A stretch of 64,000 nucleotides of DNA. Origin: DATEDA01 sp963820965 (GTDB lineage: Bacteria; Pseudomonadota; Gammaproteobacteria; Burkholderiales; SG8-39). The stretch lies in NCBI GenBank assembly GCA_963820965.1, contig CAWGCC010000011.1, positions 115,651 to 179,650 on the forward strand. Reading direction: 5' to 3'. A program made the position numbers and the translations under genes. Every line of letters starts with the position of its first letter. Positions within the stretch are counted from its first letter, which is position 1. The notes under the pieces were generated by a model. The model searched no databases and was not told where the DNA came from. It saw nothing but the letters and a program-made list of their open reading frames with translations. This document shows positions 17,856-25,791 of the stretch, one piece after another.

Positions 17856-18391
17856 GCACCTCCTAGATACAGCGTCAGGCGGATGCGCGCCTCGAGCGTC
17901 GGGCTCGCGGCGCTCTCGCGGCGCAAGGTGATCTCTTCCAGCGCGGCTGCCGGCACGTCGGCAAGCACCTGGCCGACGAAGCCGCGGATCTGTGCGTACG
18001 TGCCGGCGACGGGCAGCGTGATCTGGTAACGCGCGAACTTCTGGTCGGCAGCCCGCTCCAGCTTGTACTCGCCCGAGCGGAGCACGAGGCCTTTCGCCTT
18101 CGCCGCCGCGTGGATCTTGCCGAGCCAGTCGGGCGAGCTCTGCGGCGGCGGGAGGAAAGCGTAGAAGGTCGCGAGCTGTTCGGCCGGCGTGCCTTTCTCC
18201 GCCGCGGCGCTCGCCTGCGGCCGCTGCTCGAGGCGTGCGGCCTCGCCGGCGAGCCGCGCGCGCTCGGTCTGCAGCGGCGCGACCGCCGAAAGGTAAAGCG
18301 CCACCGCGAAGGCGACGAGCGCAACGCCGACGACGCCGCTCCGGCCGAGCCGCTCGACCTCGTCGCGCAGGCGTTCGATCATGGCGTTCAT
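17852..18391 (-). CDS. PilO/GspM-like inner-membrane assembly protein
   Basis: 179 residues. One membrane helix near the N-terminus (GVVGVALVAFAVALYLSAVAP), then a coiled-coil (TERARLAGEAARLEQR), then a ferredoxin-like periplasmic domain with YQITLPVAGTYAQIRGFVGQVLADVPAAALEEITLRRE. This is the layout of PilO/GspM. It overlaps PilN-like and PilP-like genes by four bases on each side. It should form the inner-membrane platform with the PilN- and PilM-like proteins. Confidence 0.8.
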   Translation of the reverse strand: MNAMIERLRDEVERLGRSGVVGVALVAFAVALYLSAVAPLQTERARLAGEAARLEQRPQASAAAEKGTPAEQLATFYAFLPPPQSSPDWLGKIHAAAKAKGLVLRSGEYKLERAADQKFARYQITLPVAGTYAQIRGFVGQVLADVPAAALEEITLRRESAASPTLEARIRLTLYLGGA

Positions 18392-18924
18392 TGGCGCCCG
18401 ACCCAGTCGGCGGTCAGCGTGAACGCGACCGGTTGCCCGGCCGCAGTCGATTTCAGCTCGTGCCCGGCCAGGAACACGTTCGCAAAGCCCCCCGTGGCTT
18501 CGAGACGTCCGATGTAGGCGAGGAGATCCTCGAACCGCCGCGCTTCGCCCGCCAGCCGCACCTGCCGGCCCGAGCTGTCGGGCTGGATGCCGAGCAGTGC
18601 AACGTCCCGGCTCGCCGCCGCTTCGAGCTCGCCGAACATCGCATCCCAAGGGAGCGTGAGGCTCGCCAGTACCGCGTTCGCGCGCCCCACCTCCTGCGCC
18701 AGCAGCTTCGCGTCGCCGGCGGGCAGGCGCATTCGCGGCGCGCTCCGCCGCGCGAGGCTCTTCAGGTCGGTGATCCGCGCCTCGAGTCGCTCCACGTCGA
18801 CGGTCAGCGCGTAATACCGCCAGCCGACGAGCGCCGCGGCCACGATCCCGAGCGCCAGCAACGCGACCCCGAGACGGATGCGCGGCCCGGACGGATGCAG
18901 GAAGTCGAGATGGAGCGCGCGCAT
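18388..18924 (-). CDS. PilN/GspL-C-like inner-membrane assembly protein
   Basis: 178 residues from ATG 18924 (MRALHLDFLHPSGPRIRLG). The one transmembrane segment LGVALLALGIVAAALVGWRYY is followed by a coiled coil and a periplasmic ferredoxin-like domain with DVALLGIQPDSSGRQVRLAGEAR and FANVFLAGHELKS. A longer frame starting at 18978 would read through the palindromic repeat and is rejected. Family resemblance is structural and positional (between PilM- and PilO-like genes). Confidence 0.78.
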   Translation of the reverse strand: MRALHLDFLHPSGPRIRLGVALLALGIVAAALVGWRYYALTVDVERLEARITDLKSLARRSAPRMRLPAGDAKLLAQEVGRANAVLASLTLPWDAMFGELEAAASRDVALLGIQPDSSGRQVRLAGEARRFEDLLAYIGRLEATGGFANVFLAGHELKSTAAGQPVAFTLTADWVGRQ

Positions 18925-18930
18925 CAGCTC

Positions 18931-19013
18931 GTCACTCCGGCGAACGCCGGGGTCCAGCGCAGCGCCCGGCTCAGGCATATCCCCGCCTGGATTCCGGCGT
19001 ACGCCGGAATGAC
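18931..19013. repeat. paired palindromic intergenic repeat, copy 2
   Basis: Left half 18931-18957 (GTCACTCCGGCG ending GGGTCCAG) and right half about 18986-19013 (CTGGATTCCGGCG ending GGAATGAC) are inverted copies, as at 3204-3287. It fills most of the 112-base gap between the PilM-like and PilN-like genes in the middle of the export operon. It is the only sizeable gap in the pilMNOP part of the operon and could fold in the mRNA. Confidence 0.8.
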
Positions 19014-19036
19014 GAGGGGCCTGGGAACGTGTCGCA

Positions 19037-19828
19037 TCAGGCTGCCAGCGGCGTGACCGTGGCTTCGCCGAGCCGGACGCGCTCGAGCGTCCAGCCGCTG
19101 CCGTCCACGAGCTTTACCTGCGGGTCCTCGCGCGAAACGAGCAGGACGCGGCCGGCGCCCGCGTCCACGCCGGCGGAGAGCCGGCAGCGTTCCAGCACCG
19201 CGGGGAACTCGTCCTCGAGCCGGGCGCGCAACCGCTCGTTGCGGACTAGCCGCCATGCCCCGCGATCGAGATACCCGACGCACACGCGCCCGGGCTCCGC
19301 TGCCGCAACCCACGCCGGCCCGCGGTGAATCGCCCTGCGGCACGCGTTGAACGCCGTGGCCAGGAACGGCTCGATCGCGGTCGGCCGCAGCTTCGCGGCG
19401 TGCAGCGCCGACGACAGTCCCTCGATCAGCGCAGGCTCGATCGCCGCCGCGATCGCGGCGCCGTCGAGAGCCTCGTCGAGGACCACCTGCCAGCCGTCGC
19501 CTCGCTCGCCGTAGGTCGCGCGCAAGGCGTGCCGCGCGGCCGCGGCGCGCTCGATCGCGCCCCGGAGCTTCGCGGCCGACGGGACGAGGGCATAGCGAAC
19601 AAAGTGGTTCGACACCGTCACCCGGGCGTCCGCGCCCTGCCATCCGAGCCGCGACAACGCGCGTCCGAGCGCGTCGAGCGCGGACTGCCACGCCTTGCCC
19701 GCCGTCGCGTCGCACTCGATCGTCTGGCCGATACCGGGAGATGGCTTCCAGCCCCTGGCGTGCCGGACGAGGCGCACCTCGCCCGGCGCGAGGAAGACGC
19801 TCACGCGGTCACGCCACAAAGGTGACAC
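19037..19828 (-). CDS. PilM/GspL-like cytoplasmic actin-fold protein (divergent)
   Basis: 263 residues starting MSPLWRDRVSVFLAPGEVRLVRHARGW. No membrane helix or signal is seen. Motifs such as RVTVSNHFVRYALVPS and GWQVVLDEALDGAAIAAAIEPAL resemble the actin-like cytoplasmic domain that links the ATPase to the PilN/PilO pair, but identity is low and the assignment leans on position between gspE and the PilN-like gene. It overlaps the end of gspE by 20 bases, so it depends on translational coupling. Confidence 0.6.
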   Translation of the reverse strand: MSPLWRDRVSVFLAPGEVRLVRHARGWKPSPGIGQTIECDATAGKAWQSALDALGRALSRLGWQGADARVTVSNHFVRYALVPSAAKLRGAIERAAAARHALRATYGERGDGWQVVLDEALDGAAIAAAIEPALIEGLSSALHAAKLRPTAIEPFLATAFNACRRAIHRGPAWVAAAEPGRVCVGYLDRGAWRLVRNERLRARLEDEFPAVLERCRLSAGVDAGAGRVLLVSREDPQVKLVDGSGWTLERVRLGEATVTPLAA

Positions 19829-21518
19829 GGTTGATCTCCTCGAGGTCGGTCAGCCCCGCGCGCACGAGATCGACCGCAGCCTCGCGCAGGAAGCGGGTGC
19901 CGTTCGCGCGTGCCGACTCCTTGAGGCTCCGGATCGGCGCACGCGAGACGATCATCTCGCGCAAGCCGTCGTCGAGCATCATGATCTCCGCGATCGCCCG
20001 CCGACCCTTGTAGCCCGTGCCCCGGCACTGGCCGCAGCCGCGACCGGTCCGGAAGTCCCAGCCCGCCACGGCCTCGCGGGTGAAGCCCGAAGCCTCGAGC
20101 TCCTCCGCCGACGGCGCGTCCGCCGCCGCGCAATGCGGGCAGTTGAGGCGTACCAGCCGCTGGGCGACGACGCCGTTCAGCGCGGAGGCAAAGCTGTACG
20201 GGTCGACCTCCATGTGAGTGAAGCGACCGAGCACGTCGAAGACGTTGTTCGCGTGGACGGTCGTCAGCACGAGGTGGCCCGTGAGCGCCGCCTGGATCGC
20301 GATCTGCGCGGTTTCCGGATCGCGGATCTCGCCGACCATGATCCGGTCCGGATCGTGGCGGAGGATCGAGCGCAGGCCGCGCGCGAAAGTCAGTCCCTTC
20401 TTCTCGTTCACCGGAATCTGGAGCACGCCCGCGAGCTGGTACTCGATGGGATCCTCGATCGTGACGATCTTGTCGCGGCCGTGATTGATCTCGGTGATGG
20501 TGGCGTACAGCGTGGTCGTCTTCCCGCTGCCCGTCGGACCGGTTACGAGCAGCATCCCGTAGGGCTCGTTCGCGAGCTTGCGCACCGTCGCCCGGGTCGC
20601 CTCGTCGAAGCCGAGGCTGTCGAGCGTGAGTCCCTTGACCTCGTCGGCGAGCGCCTGCTTGTCGAGGATCCGCAGCACCGCGTCCTCGCCGAAGATCGAC
20701 GGCATGATCGACACCCGGATGTCGATCTCGCGGCCGCGCGTGGCAACCTTGAAACGGCCGTCCTGCGGCACCCGACGCTCGGCGATATCGAGCTCGGCGA
20801 CGACCTTGATGCGCGAGATCATCTGCTCGGCCAGGTCCGCGCCGTCGATGGTGCCCACCGTGTTCAGCACGCCGTCGATGCGATACCTGATCGCGAGGCC
20901 GTTCGCCAGACTCTCGAGGTGAATGTCGGACGCACCGCTCTTCAGCGCGTCGTAGAGCGTCGAGCGCGCGAGCTTCACGACCGGACTCGTGTCCTCGGTG
21001 ATGCTCTTGAACGAGACGTCCTCGATGCCGGCCGTTCCGCGCACGCCGCTCGAGGCCGACGCGAGAACGCTTTCCATCGCCGACAGCGACTCTTCCTGGC
21101 CGGCGAGCCAAGCCGTGATGTCGGCATGATGGGCCAGGGTCCACACGAAATCGGCGGCGACGCGCTCATCGCCCCATGCCGCCTTGGCGGCATCGAACGG
21201 ATCGCCGAACACGAGCCGCAGATCGCCCGCGTCGTCGCGGAAGAGGACCGCTTGCGCCTTGAGCGCCTCGGCGAACGGCAGCAGCTCGAACGCCGGCTGC
21301 CAGCGATGCAGGTCGGCATTGCCGGCGACCGGGTAGGCGAAGGTGGCGGCGAGCCGCGCGAGGAAGGTTTCCGGCGGCTCGGGCGCGAGCTCCTCCAGGG
21401 CGGCCACGACCCCCGTGCCCCGCGCGGCGGCGCGGCTGCGCGCTTGCGCGATCGTGTCGGAATCGAACGGCGGCGCATCGGGCACCGGCGCGGGCGCGGC
21501 GAGGTCGCGGGGCTTCAC
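19809..21518 (-). CDS. gspE: GspE/PilB-type secretion ATPase
   Basis: 569 residues from a GTG at 21518 that overlaps the gspF stop (GTGA). A long N-terminal part precedes the AAA-like core: GASDIHLES (Asp box region), Walker A GPTGSGKTTTLYA near residue 330, Walker B region DRIMVGEIRDPETAQIAIQAALTG-H, and HANNVFDVLGRF. The zinc-finger motif CPHC ... CGQC (CxxC twice) near residues 465 and 510 is present, as in GspE. It powers pseudopilus assembly at the cytoplasmic face. The start was set by the overlap because no in-frame ATG precedes the conserved region closely. Confidence 0.93.
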   Translation of the reverse strand: MKPRDLAAPAPVPDAPPFDSDTIAQARSRAAARGTGVVAALEELAPEPPETFLARLAATFAYPVAGNADLHRWQPAFELLPFAEALKAQAVLFRDDAGDLRLVFGDPFDAAKAAWGDERVAADFVWTLAHHADITAWLAGQEESLSAMESVLASASSGVRGTAGIEDVSFKSITEDTSPVVKLARSTLYDALKSGASDIHLESLANGLAIRYRIDGVLNTVGTIDGADLAEQMISRIKVVAELDIAERRVPQDGRFKVATRGREIDIRVSIMPSIFGEDAVLRILDKQALADEVKGLTLDSLGFDEATRATVRKLANEPYGMLLVTGPTGSGKTTTLYATITEINHGRDKIVTIEDPIEYQLAGVLQIPVNEKKGLTFARGLRSILRHDPDRIMVGEIRDPETAQIAIQAALTGHLVLTTVHANNVFDVLGRFTHMEVDPYSFASALNGVVAQRLVRLNCPHCAAADAPSAEELEASGFTREAVAGWDFRTGRGCGQCRGTGYKGRRAIAEIMMLDDGLREMIVSRAPIRSLKESARANGTRFLREAAVDLVRAGLTDLEEINRVTFVA

Positions 21519-22699
21519 TGCAGGCTCCCCGCGAGCTCGAAGATCGGGAGGTACATCAGCACGACGATGGCGCCGATGACGACGCCGATCACTGCCATCA
21601 GCAGCGGCTCGAACAGCTTGGTGACGAGATCGATCCAGCGCGCCAGCTCCTCGTCGTGGAACACTGCGATCCGGTCCATCATCTCGGCCATCTCGCCGCT
21701 TCGCTCCCCGACCCGCAGCAGCCGGAGCGCGACCGGCGTGATGAGACCTGCGGCTTCCATCGCCGCCGAGATGCTCGCGCCTTCCCGGATCCGCCGCGTA
21801 CCGTCGGCGAGGCGTGGGCGCATCGCCGCGGGCATCAGCCCGGCCACCATCCCGAGCGCGGTCACGAGCGGCGTGCCGCCGCGGAGCAGCATTCCGAGCG
21901 TCCGGTAGAAGCGCGCGAGGTGATAGACGCGCAAACGCTCGCCGATCGCGGGGACGCGTTGCGCGATCGCCCCGGCGACGCGCTTGATGCGACCGAAACC
22001 GAGCGTCGCCGCGACGATCGCTGCCACGAGCAGCACGACGAGCGTCGGACCGTTCGCGTTGATCAGCCGTCCCCATTCGATGAGGAGCCGCGACAGCGCC
22101 GGCAGATCGCGCCCGACTTCCTCGTAGACGCCCGCGAACCGGGGGACGACGTACCCGAGGAGGAACAGCACGACGAGCCCGCCCACTGCGAGCAGCACCA
22201 GCGGATAGACCGAAGCGCTGACGACCTTTCGGCGCACGGCGTCGAGCCGCTCGTGGTACGCGATGTACCGCCCGAGCGCTTCGGCCACGTCCCCGGTCCG
22301 CTCGGCGGCCCGCACAGTCGCGACATACAGGCTCGGAAACGTCCGCGGGAAGTCGTCCAGTGCCTGCGAGAACGATCGGCCTTCGTACAGCGACCGGCGC
22401 AGCGCGCTGAAGATGCGCCGGAATTCGGGACGCGTCTCCTTCTCGGCGAGGGTCTCGACCACCTCCGGCAGGGACAATCCGGCCGAGAGCAGGGCGACCA
22501 GCTCCTGGCTGAAGAGCAGCAGCGGGAAGCGCGCGGTGAACGGGCTGGCGAGCGTGGGGAGCGCGCGGCGCGGCCGTGCCGACAGCACGGCCAGCCCCTG
22601 TGCGCGCGCCTGCTCGAGCGCCGAGGTCTCGTCCGGCGCTTCGAGCGAGACGGTGATCAGGCCTTCGGCGCCGCGCAGCGCCCTGATCTCGAATTGCAT
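21515..22699 (-). CDS. gspF: GspF/PilC-type inner-membrane platform protein
   Basis: 394 residues from ATG 22699 (MQFEIRALRGAEG). Two GspF domains: the first around FSQELVALLSAGLSLPEVVETLAE and ERTGDVAEALGRYI, the second around FYRTLGMLLRGGTPLVTALGMVAG and RVGERSGEMAEMMDRIA. Three membrane segments are seen: VSASVYPLVLLAVGGLVVLFLLGY, PTLVVLLVAAIVAATLGF and PLLMAVIGVVIGAIVVLMYLPIF. It lies eight bases after gspG and overlaps gspE by four. Full length and intact. Confidence 0.93.
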   Translation of the reverse strand: MQFEIRALRGAEGLITVSLEAPDETSALEQARAQGLAVLSARPRRALPTLASPFTARFPLLLFSQELVALLSAGLSLPEVVETLAEKETRPEFRRIFSALRRSLYEGRSFSQALDDFPRTFPSLYVATVRAAERTGDVAEALGRYIAYHERLDAVRRKVVSASVYPLVLLAVGGLVVLFLLGYVVPRFAGVYEEVGRDLPALSRLLIEWGRLINANGPTLVVLLVAAIVAATLGFGRIKRVAGAIAQRVPAIGERLRVYHLARFYRTLGMLLRGGTPLVTALGMVAGLMPAAMRPRLADGTRRIREGASISAAMEAAGLITPVALRLLRVGERSGEMAEMMDRIAVFHDEELARWIDLVTKLFEPLLMAVIGVVIGAIVVLMYLPIFELAGSLQ

Positions 22700-22706
22700 G
22701 GGGCGC

Positions 22707-23159
22707 TCACCAGCTCGTGATGTCCGCCGCGTCGCCGGTGCCGCCCGGCTGGCCGTCCTTACCGAACGACCACAAGTCGATCTCGCGGTGCTCGCCGGGG
22801 GATTTGTACTGGTAGGGCTTGCCCCACGGGTCGAGCGGGACACCTTTCTGCAGATACGGGCCGTTCCACTTCGGCTCGTTCTCGGGTTTCGTCACGAGCG
22901 CTGCAAGTCCCTGCTCGGTGCTTGGATAGCGACCGACGTCGAGGCGGTACGTGTCGAGGGCCTTCTCGAAGGCGTTGATCTGCGCCTGCGTGACCTTGAC
23001 CTCGCTCTTGCCGACCTGCGAGAAGTATCGCGGCGCAACGTAACCGGCGAGGAGGCCGATGATGACCATCACCACGAGCAGCTCGAGCAGCGTGAAGCCG
23101 GCATGAGCGCGCAGGCCACCCCGCGTCACGAGCCCAACGGATGATTGCGAACGCTGCAT
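22707..23159 (-). CDS. gspG: GspG, major pseudopilin; first gene of the export operon
   Basis: 150 residues. The leader ends RAHAG and is followed by FTLLELLVVMVIIGLLAGYVAPRYF with Glu5. The GspG signature is complete: AFEKALDTYRLDVGRYPSTEQGLAALV, GVPLDPWGKPYQYKSPGEH, and a calcium-binding C-terminus EIDLWSFGKDGQPGGTGDAADITSW. Unlike the two trailing pseudopilins it matches bona fide T2SS GspG closely. It heads a minus-strand operon running to 14017. The ATG 23159 gives a leader of about 20 residues. Confidence 0.93.
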   Translation of the reverse strand: MQRSQSSVGLVTRGGLRAHAGFTLLELLVVMVIIGLLAGYVAPRYFSQVGKSEVKVTQAQINAFEKALDTYRLDVGRYPSTEQGLAALVTKPENEPKWNGPYLQKGVPLDPWGKPYQYKSPGEHREIDLWSFGKDGQPGGTGDAADITSW

Positions 23160-23666
23160 GAATGACGCTCAGGCCCTACCGTGGCCAGCGAGGTCGGAGC
23201 GCTGCCCCGCCGCGTCCGGCCGTCCGACGAACCCGTTCCTCGCTCCTCTTGTGCTTCGGCGAACCGGCTGGGGGCAGACAAGTGCGCCCGGGTCCGGCCA
23301 TGCCTGTATCCTGCGCCTAGTATAGACACGAGCCCTTGTGTCGTGCGCCCGTAACATGCTGCCCCGAAGCATTATGTCGTGCGACCCTAACATGCTGCCC
23401 GCTCATGTCGATACATCGGAGTAGCGTCGCCCGAAGACGACACGGGGCGCGGGCCTTGCGGGCCGCCCCCCGCGCCGGGGTCGAGCAGACCCGATCGCGG
23501 TCCCTGGCCGCCCGGTCCGCCCCGGGGCGGGGTGCGGCGGGGACTCCTCCTATCCCCGCGAGCCTCGTGCGGTTGTACGTCGGCAACCGCTCGCCCGATG
23601 CATTCGCGATCTACACTCCGCCCCACGGCGAGTGGCGGGACAGGGTCGTGCGGCGGCAGGCCTGAC
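23160..23666. other. intergenic region between divergent gspG operon and acyl-CoA dehydrogenase, with direct repeats
   Basis: About 500 bases upstream of two divergent transcription units. It contains two near-identical 26-base direct repeats, at 23339-23364 and 23375-23400, each starting TGTCGTGCG and ending TAACATGCTGCCC, with a 36-base period. These could be an operator for one of the flanking operons or the multi-repeat end of a lost insertion element. A plus-strand open frame (23336-23665) crosses the repeats but shows no coding character. Confidence 0.5.
23339..23400. repeat. tandem direct repeat (2 copies, 36-base period)
   Basis: Copy one 23339-23364 and copy two 23375-23400 differ at only two of 26 positions (CGCCCG against CGACCC in the middle). 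They lie about 180-240 bases upstream of gspG and 270-330 bases upstream of the acyl-CoA dehydrogenase. Function is unknown. Confidence 0.7.
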
Positions 23667-24833
23667 GTGGATTTCTCTTTCACGCCCGAGCAGGAGCGGA
23701 TCCGCGAGGCGATCGAGCGCATCTGCGCGCCGTTCGATGCCGACTACTGGCTGCGCAAGGACCGCGAGGGCGGGTTTCCCGAGGACTTTCATCGCGCGCT
23801 GGCGGAGGCCGGCTGGCTCGGAATCGCGATGCCCGAAGCGCACGGCGGCGCCGGGCTCGGCATCACCGAGGCGGCGCTGATGATGGAGACGATCGCGGCC
23901 ACCGGCGCCGGACTCTCCGGCGCCTCCGCGGTGCACATGAACATCTTCGGCCTGCACCCGGTGGTCGTATTCGGGAGCGAGGAGCAGAAGCGGCGGTGGC
24001 TGCCGCCGCTCATCGCCGGCCGCGACAAGGCCTGCTTCGCGGTCACCGAGCCGAACGCTGGGCCTGAATACGCTCAAGCTGAAGACGCGCGCGGTGCGCG
24101 ACGGCGATCATTACGTCGTCGCGGGCCAGAAGATCTGGATCTCGACCGCGCAGGTCGCGAACAAGGTGCTGCTGCTCGCGCGCACGACGCCGATCGAGGA
24201 GGCGCGGGGCACGCAGGGACTCTCGCTCTTCTACACCGATCTCGACCGGCGCGTTCGTCGAGGTGCGCGAGATCGAGAAGATGGGCCGCAAGAGCGTCGA
24301 CTCGAACCAGGTGTTCTTCGACGGCCTGCGCGATTCCCGGCGCGGACCGCATCGGCGAGGAAGGCAAGGGCTTCGAGTACATCCTGCACGGCATGAATCC
24401 GGAGCGCATCCTGATCGCCGCCGAGGCGGTCGGCCTCGGCCGGGCGGCGCTCGAGCGCGCCGCGGCGTACGCGAACGAGCGCATCGTCTTCGATCGGCCG
24501 ATCGGCCAGAACCAGGCGATCCAGCATCCGCTCGCGAAATGCTGGATCGAGCTCGAGGCGGCGGATCTCATGGTGTTCAAGGCGGCATCGCTCTACGACC
24601 TCGGAAAGCCCTGCGGCGCCGAAGCGAACGCCGCGAAGTATCTCGCGGCGGAAGCCTGCTTCCGCGCCTGCGAGACCGCCATCCTCACGCACGGCGGCAT
24701 GGGTTACGCGAAGGAGTATCACGTCGAGCGGTATCTGCGCGAGGCGTGGATCCCGCGGCTCGCGCCGGTGAGCCCGCAGCTCATCCTCTGCTTCATCGCC
24801 GAGAAGGTGCTCGGCCTGCCGAAGTCCTATTGA
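23667..24833 (+). CDS. acyl-CoA dehydrogenase (three frameshifts)
   Basis: About 387 residues from GTG 23667 (DFSFTPEQERIREAIERI). Conserved blocks: MPEAHGGAGLGITEAALMMETIAATG, CFAVTEPNAG, VAGQKIWISTAQVAN, RIGEEGKGFEYILHGMNPERILIAAEAVGLG and THGGMGYAKEYHVERYLREAW. The Glu in PERILIA is a likely catalytic base. Three extra bases at about 24060, 24237 and 24336 break the reading; each removal restores the family consensus and the corrected length is a whole number of codons. It is followed 22 bases later by the enoyl-CoA hydratase and heads the second part of the leucine catabolic genes, so it is a candidate isovaleryl-CoA dehydrogenase or a related enzyme. Confidence 0.87.
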   Translation: MDFSFTPEQERIREAIERICAPFDADYWLRKDREGGFPEDFHRALAEAGWLGIAMPEAHGGAGLGITEAALMMETIAATGAGLSGASAVHMNIFGLHPVVVFGSEEQKRRWLPPLIAGRDKACFAVTEPNAGPEYAQAEDARGARRRSLRRRGPEDLDLDRAGREQGAAARAHDADRGGAGHAGTLALLHRSRPARSSRCARSRRWAARASTRTRCSSTACAIPGADRIGEEGKGFEYILHGMNPERILIAAEAVGLGRAALERAAAYANERIVFDRPIGQNQAIQHPLAKCWIELEAADLMVFKAASLYDLGKPCGAEANAAKYLAAEACFRACETAILTHGGMGYAKEYHVERYLREAWIPRLAPVSPQLILCFIAEKVLGLPKSY

Positions 24834-24854
24834 GCGCGCGGTATCATCCGCGGC

Positions 24855-25700
24855 ATGACCTACGATACCCTGCAGGTCGAAAGGACCCCCGCCGGAATCG
24901 CGCTCGTCTGGCTGAACCGGCCCGACGTCCGCAACGCCTTCAACGAAACGATGATCGCCGAGCTCATGGCGGCGTTCCGCGCGCTCGACGCCGACGCCGA
25001 AGTGCGCGCGATCATCCTCGCGGGGCGCGGCAAGGCGTTCTGCGCGGGTGCGGATCTCAACTGGATGAAGAAGATGGCGGGCTATTCGTTCGCGCAGAAC
25101 TACGACGACGCGCTTGGGCTTGCCAACATGCTCCACACAGTGCACTCGGTGGGGAAGCCGACGCTCGCGCGCGTCCACGGCGCGGCCTTCGCTGGCGGCA
25201 TGGGGCTCGTCGCTGCGTGCGACATCGCGGTCGCGGGGCGGAGCGCCGAGTTCTGCCTCTCGGAGGTGAAGCTCGGCCTGGTGCCGGCGACGATCAGCCC
25301 GTACGTGATCGCGGCAATGGGCGAGCGCGCAGCGTACCGGTACATGCTCACCGCGGAGCCGTTCCCCGCCGCGGAGGCGTACCGCATCGGTTTCGTGCAG
25401 GAGATCGCCCAGGACGAGGAGCTCGACGGCGTCATCAACCAGATCGTCGGACACCTGGTCGCAGGCAGCCCCGCCGCTCACGCTGCGACCAAGGACCTGA
25501 TCCGCGCCGTCGCCGGGCAGCGGCTCGCGCCGGAGCTCATCAAGGACACCGCGACGCGCATCGCCGCCGCGCGCGCATCCGACGAAGGCAAGGAAGGGAT
25601 CCGGTCGTTCCTCGAGAAGCGGAAGCCGGCGTGGGTTACGGCGTCACCCGGCGCGGGCGCCGATCGGAAGCGGGCGAAGAGCCCCAAGGGCAAGCGATGA
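24855..25700 (+). CDS. liuC: enoyl-CoA hydratase, probable methylglutaconyl-CoA hydratase
   Basis: 281 residues, crotonase fold. The oxyanion-hole segments are ILAGRGKAFCAGADLNWM (about residues 54-71) and HGAAFAGGMGLVAACDIAVA. The Glu of FCLSEVKLGLVPATISPYVI is the likely catalytic residue. The ADLNWMKKMA motif is typical of 3-methylglutaconyl-CoA hydratases of leucine degradation. The C-terminus has a Lys/Arg-rich tail (DRKRAKSPKGKR) beyond the normal end. It lies between the acyl-CoA dehydrogenase and mccA, as in liu operons, but a toxin-antitoxin pair now separates it from mccA. Confidence 0.88.
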   Translation: MTYDTLQVERTPAGIALVWLNRPDVRNAFNETMIAELMAAFRALDADAEVRAIILAGRGKAFCAGADLNWMKKMAGYSFAQNYDDALGLANMLHTVHSVGKPTLARVHGAAFAGGMGLVAACDIAVAGRSAEFCLSEVKLGLVPATISPYVIAAMGERAAYRYMLTAEPFPAAEAYRIGFVQEIAQDEELDGVINQIVGHLVAGSPAAHAATKDLIRAVAGQRLAPELIKDTATRIAAARASDEGKEGIRSFLEKRKPAWVTASPGAGADRKRAKSPKGKR

Positions 25701-25791
25701 GCCGGTCACTTGGTACCCGGGAACGGTGGAGGCTCAAACAGCGAGCCATGCGGCCGCTAAACTGACCGACAGCGACTGACGACGATACGCA

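Noticed and set aside
18388..18978. Longer PilN-like protein starting at 18978
   Set aside because: The extra 18 residues come from the palindromic repeat; ATG 18924 starts the family-like sequence.
23336..23665. 109-codon plus-strand frame upstream of the acyl-CoA dehydrogenase
   Set aside because: It runs through the direct repeats and is rich in Arg/Ala as expected of non-coding G+C-rich DNA.
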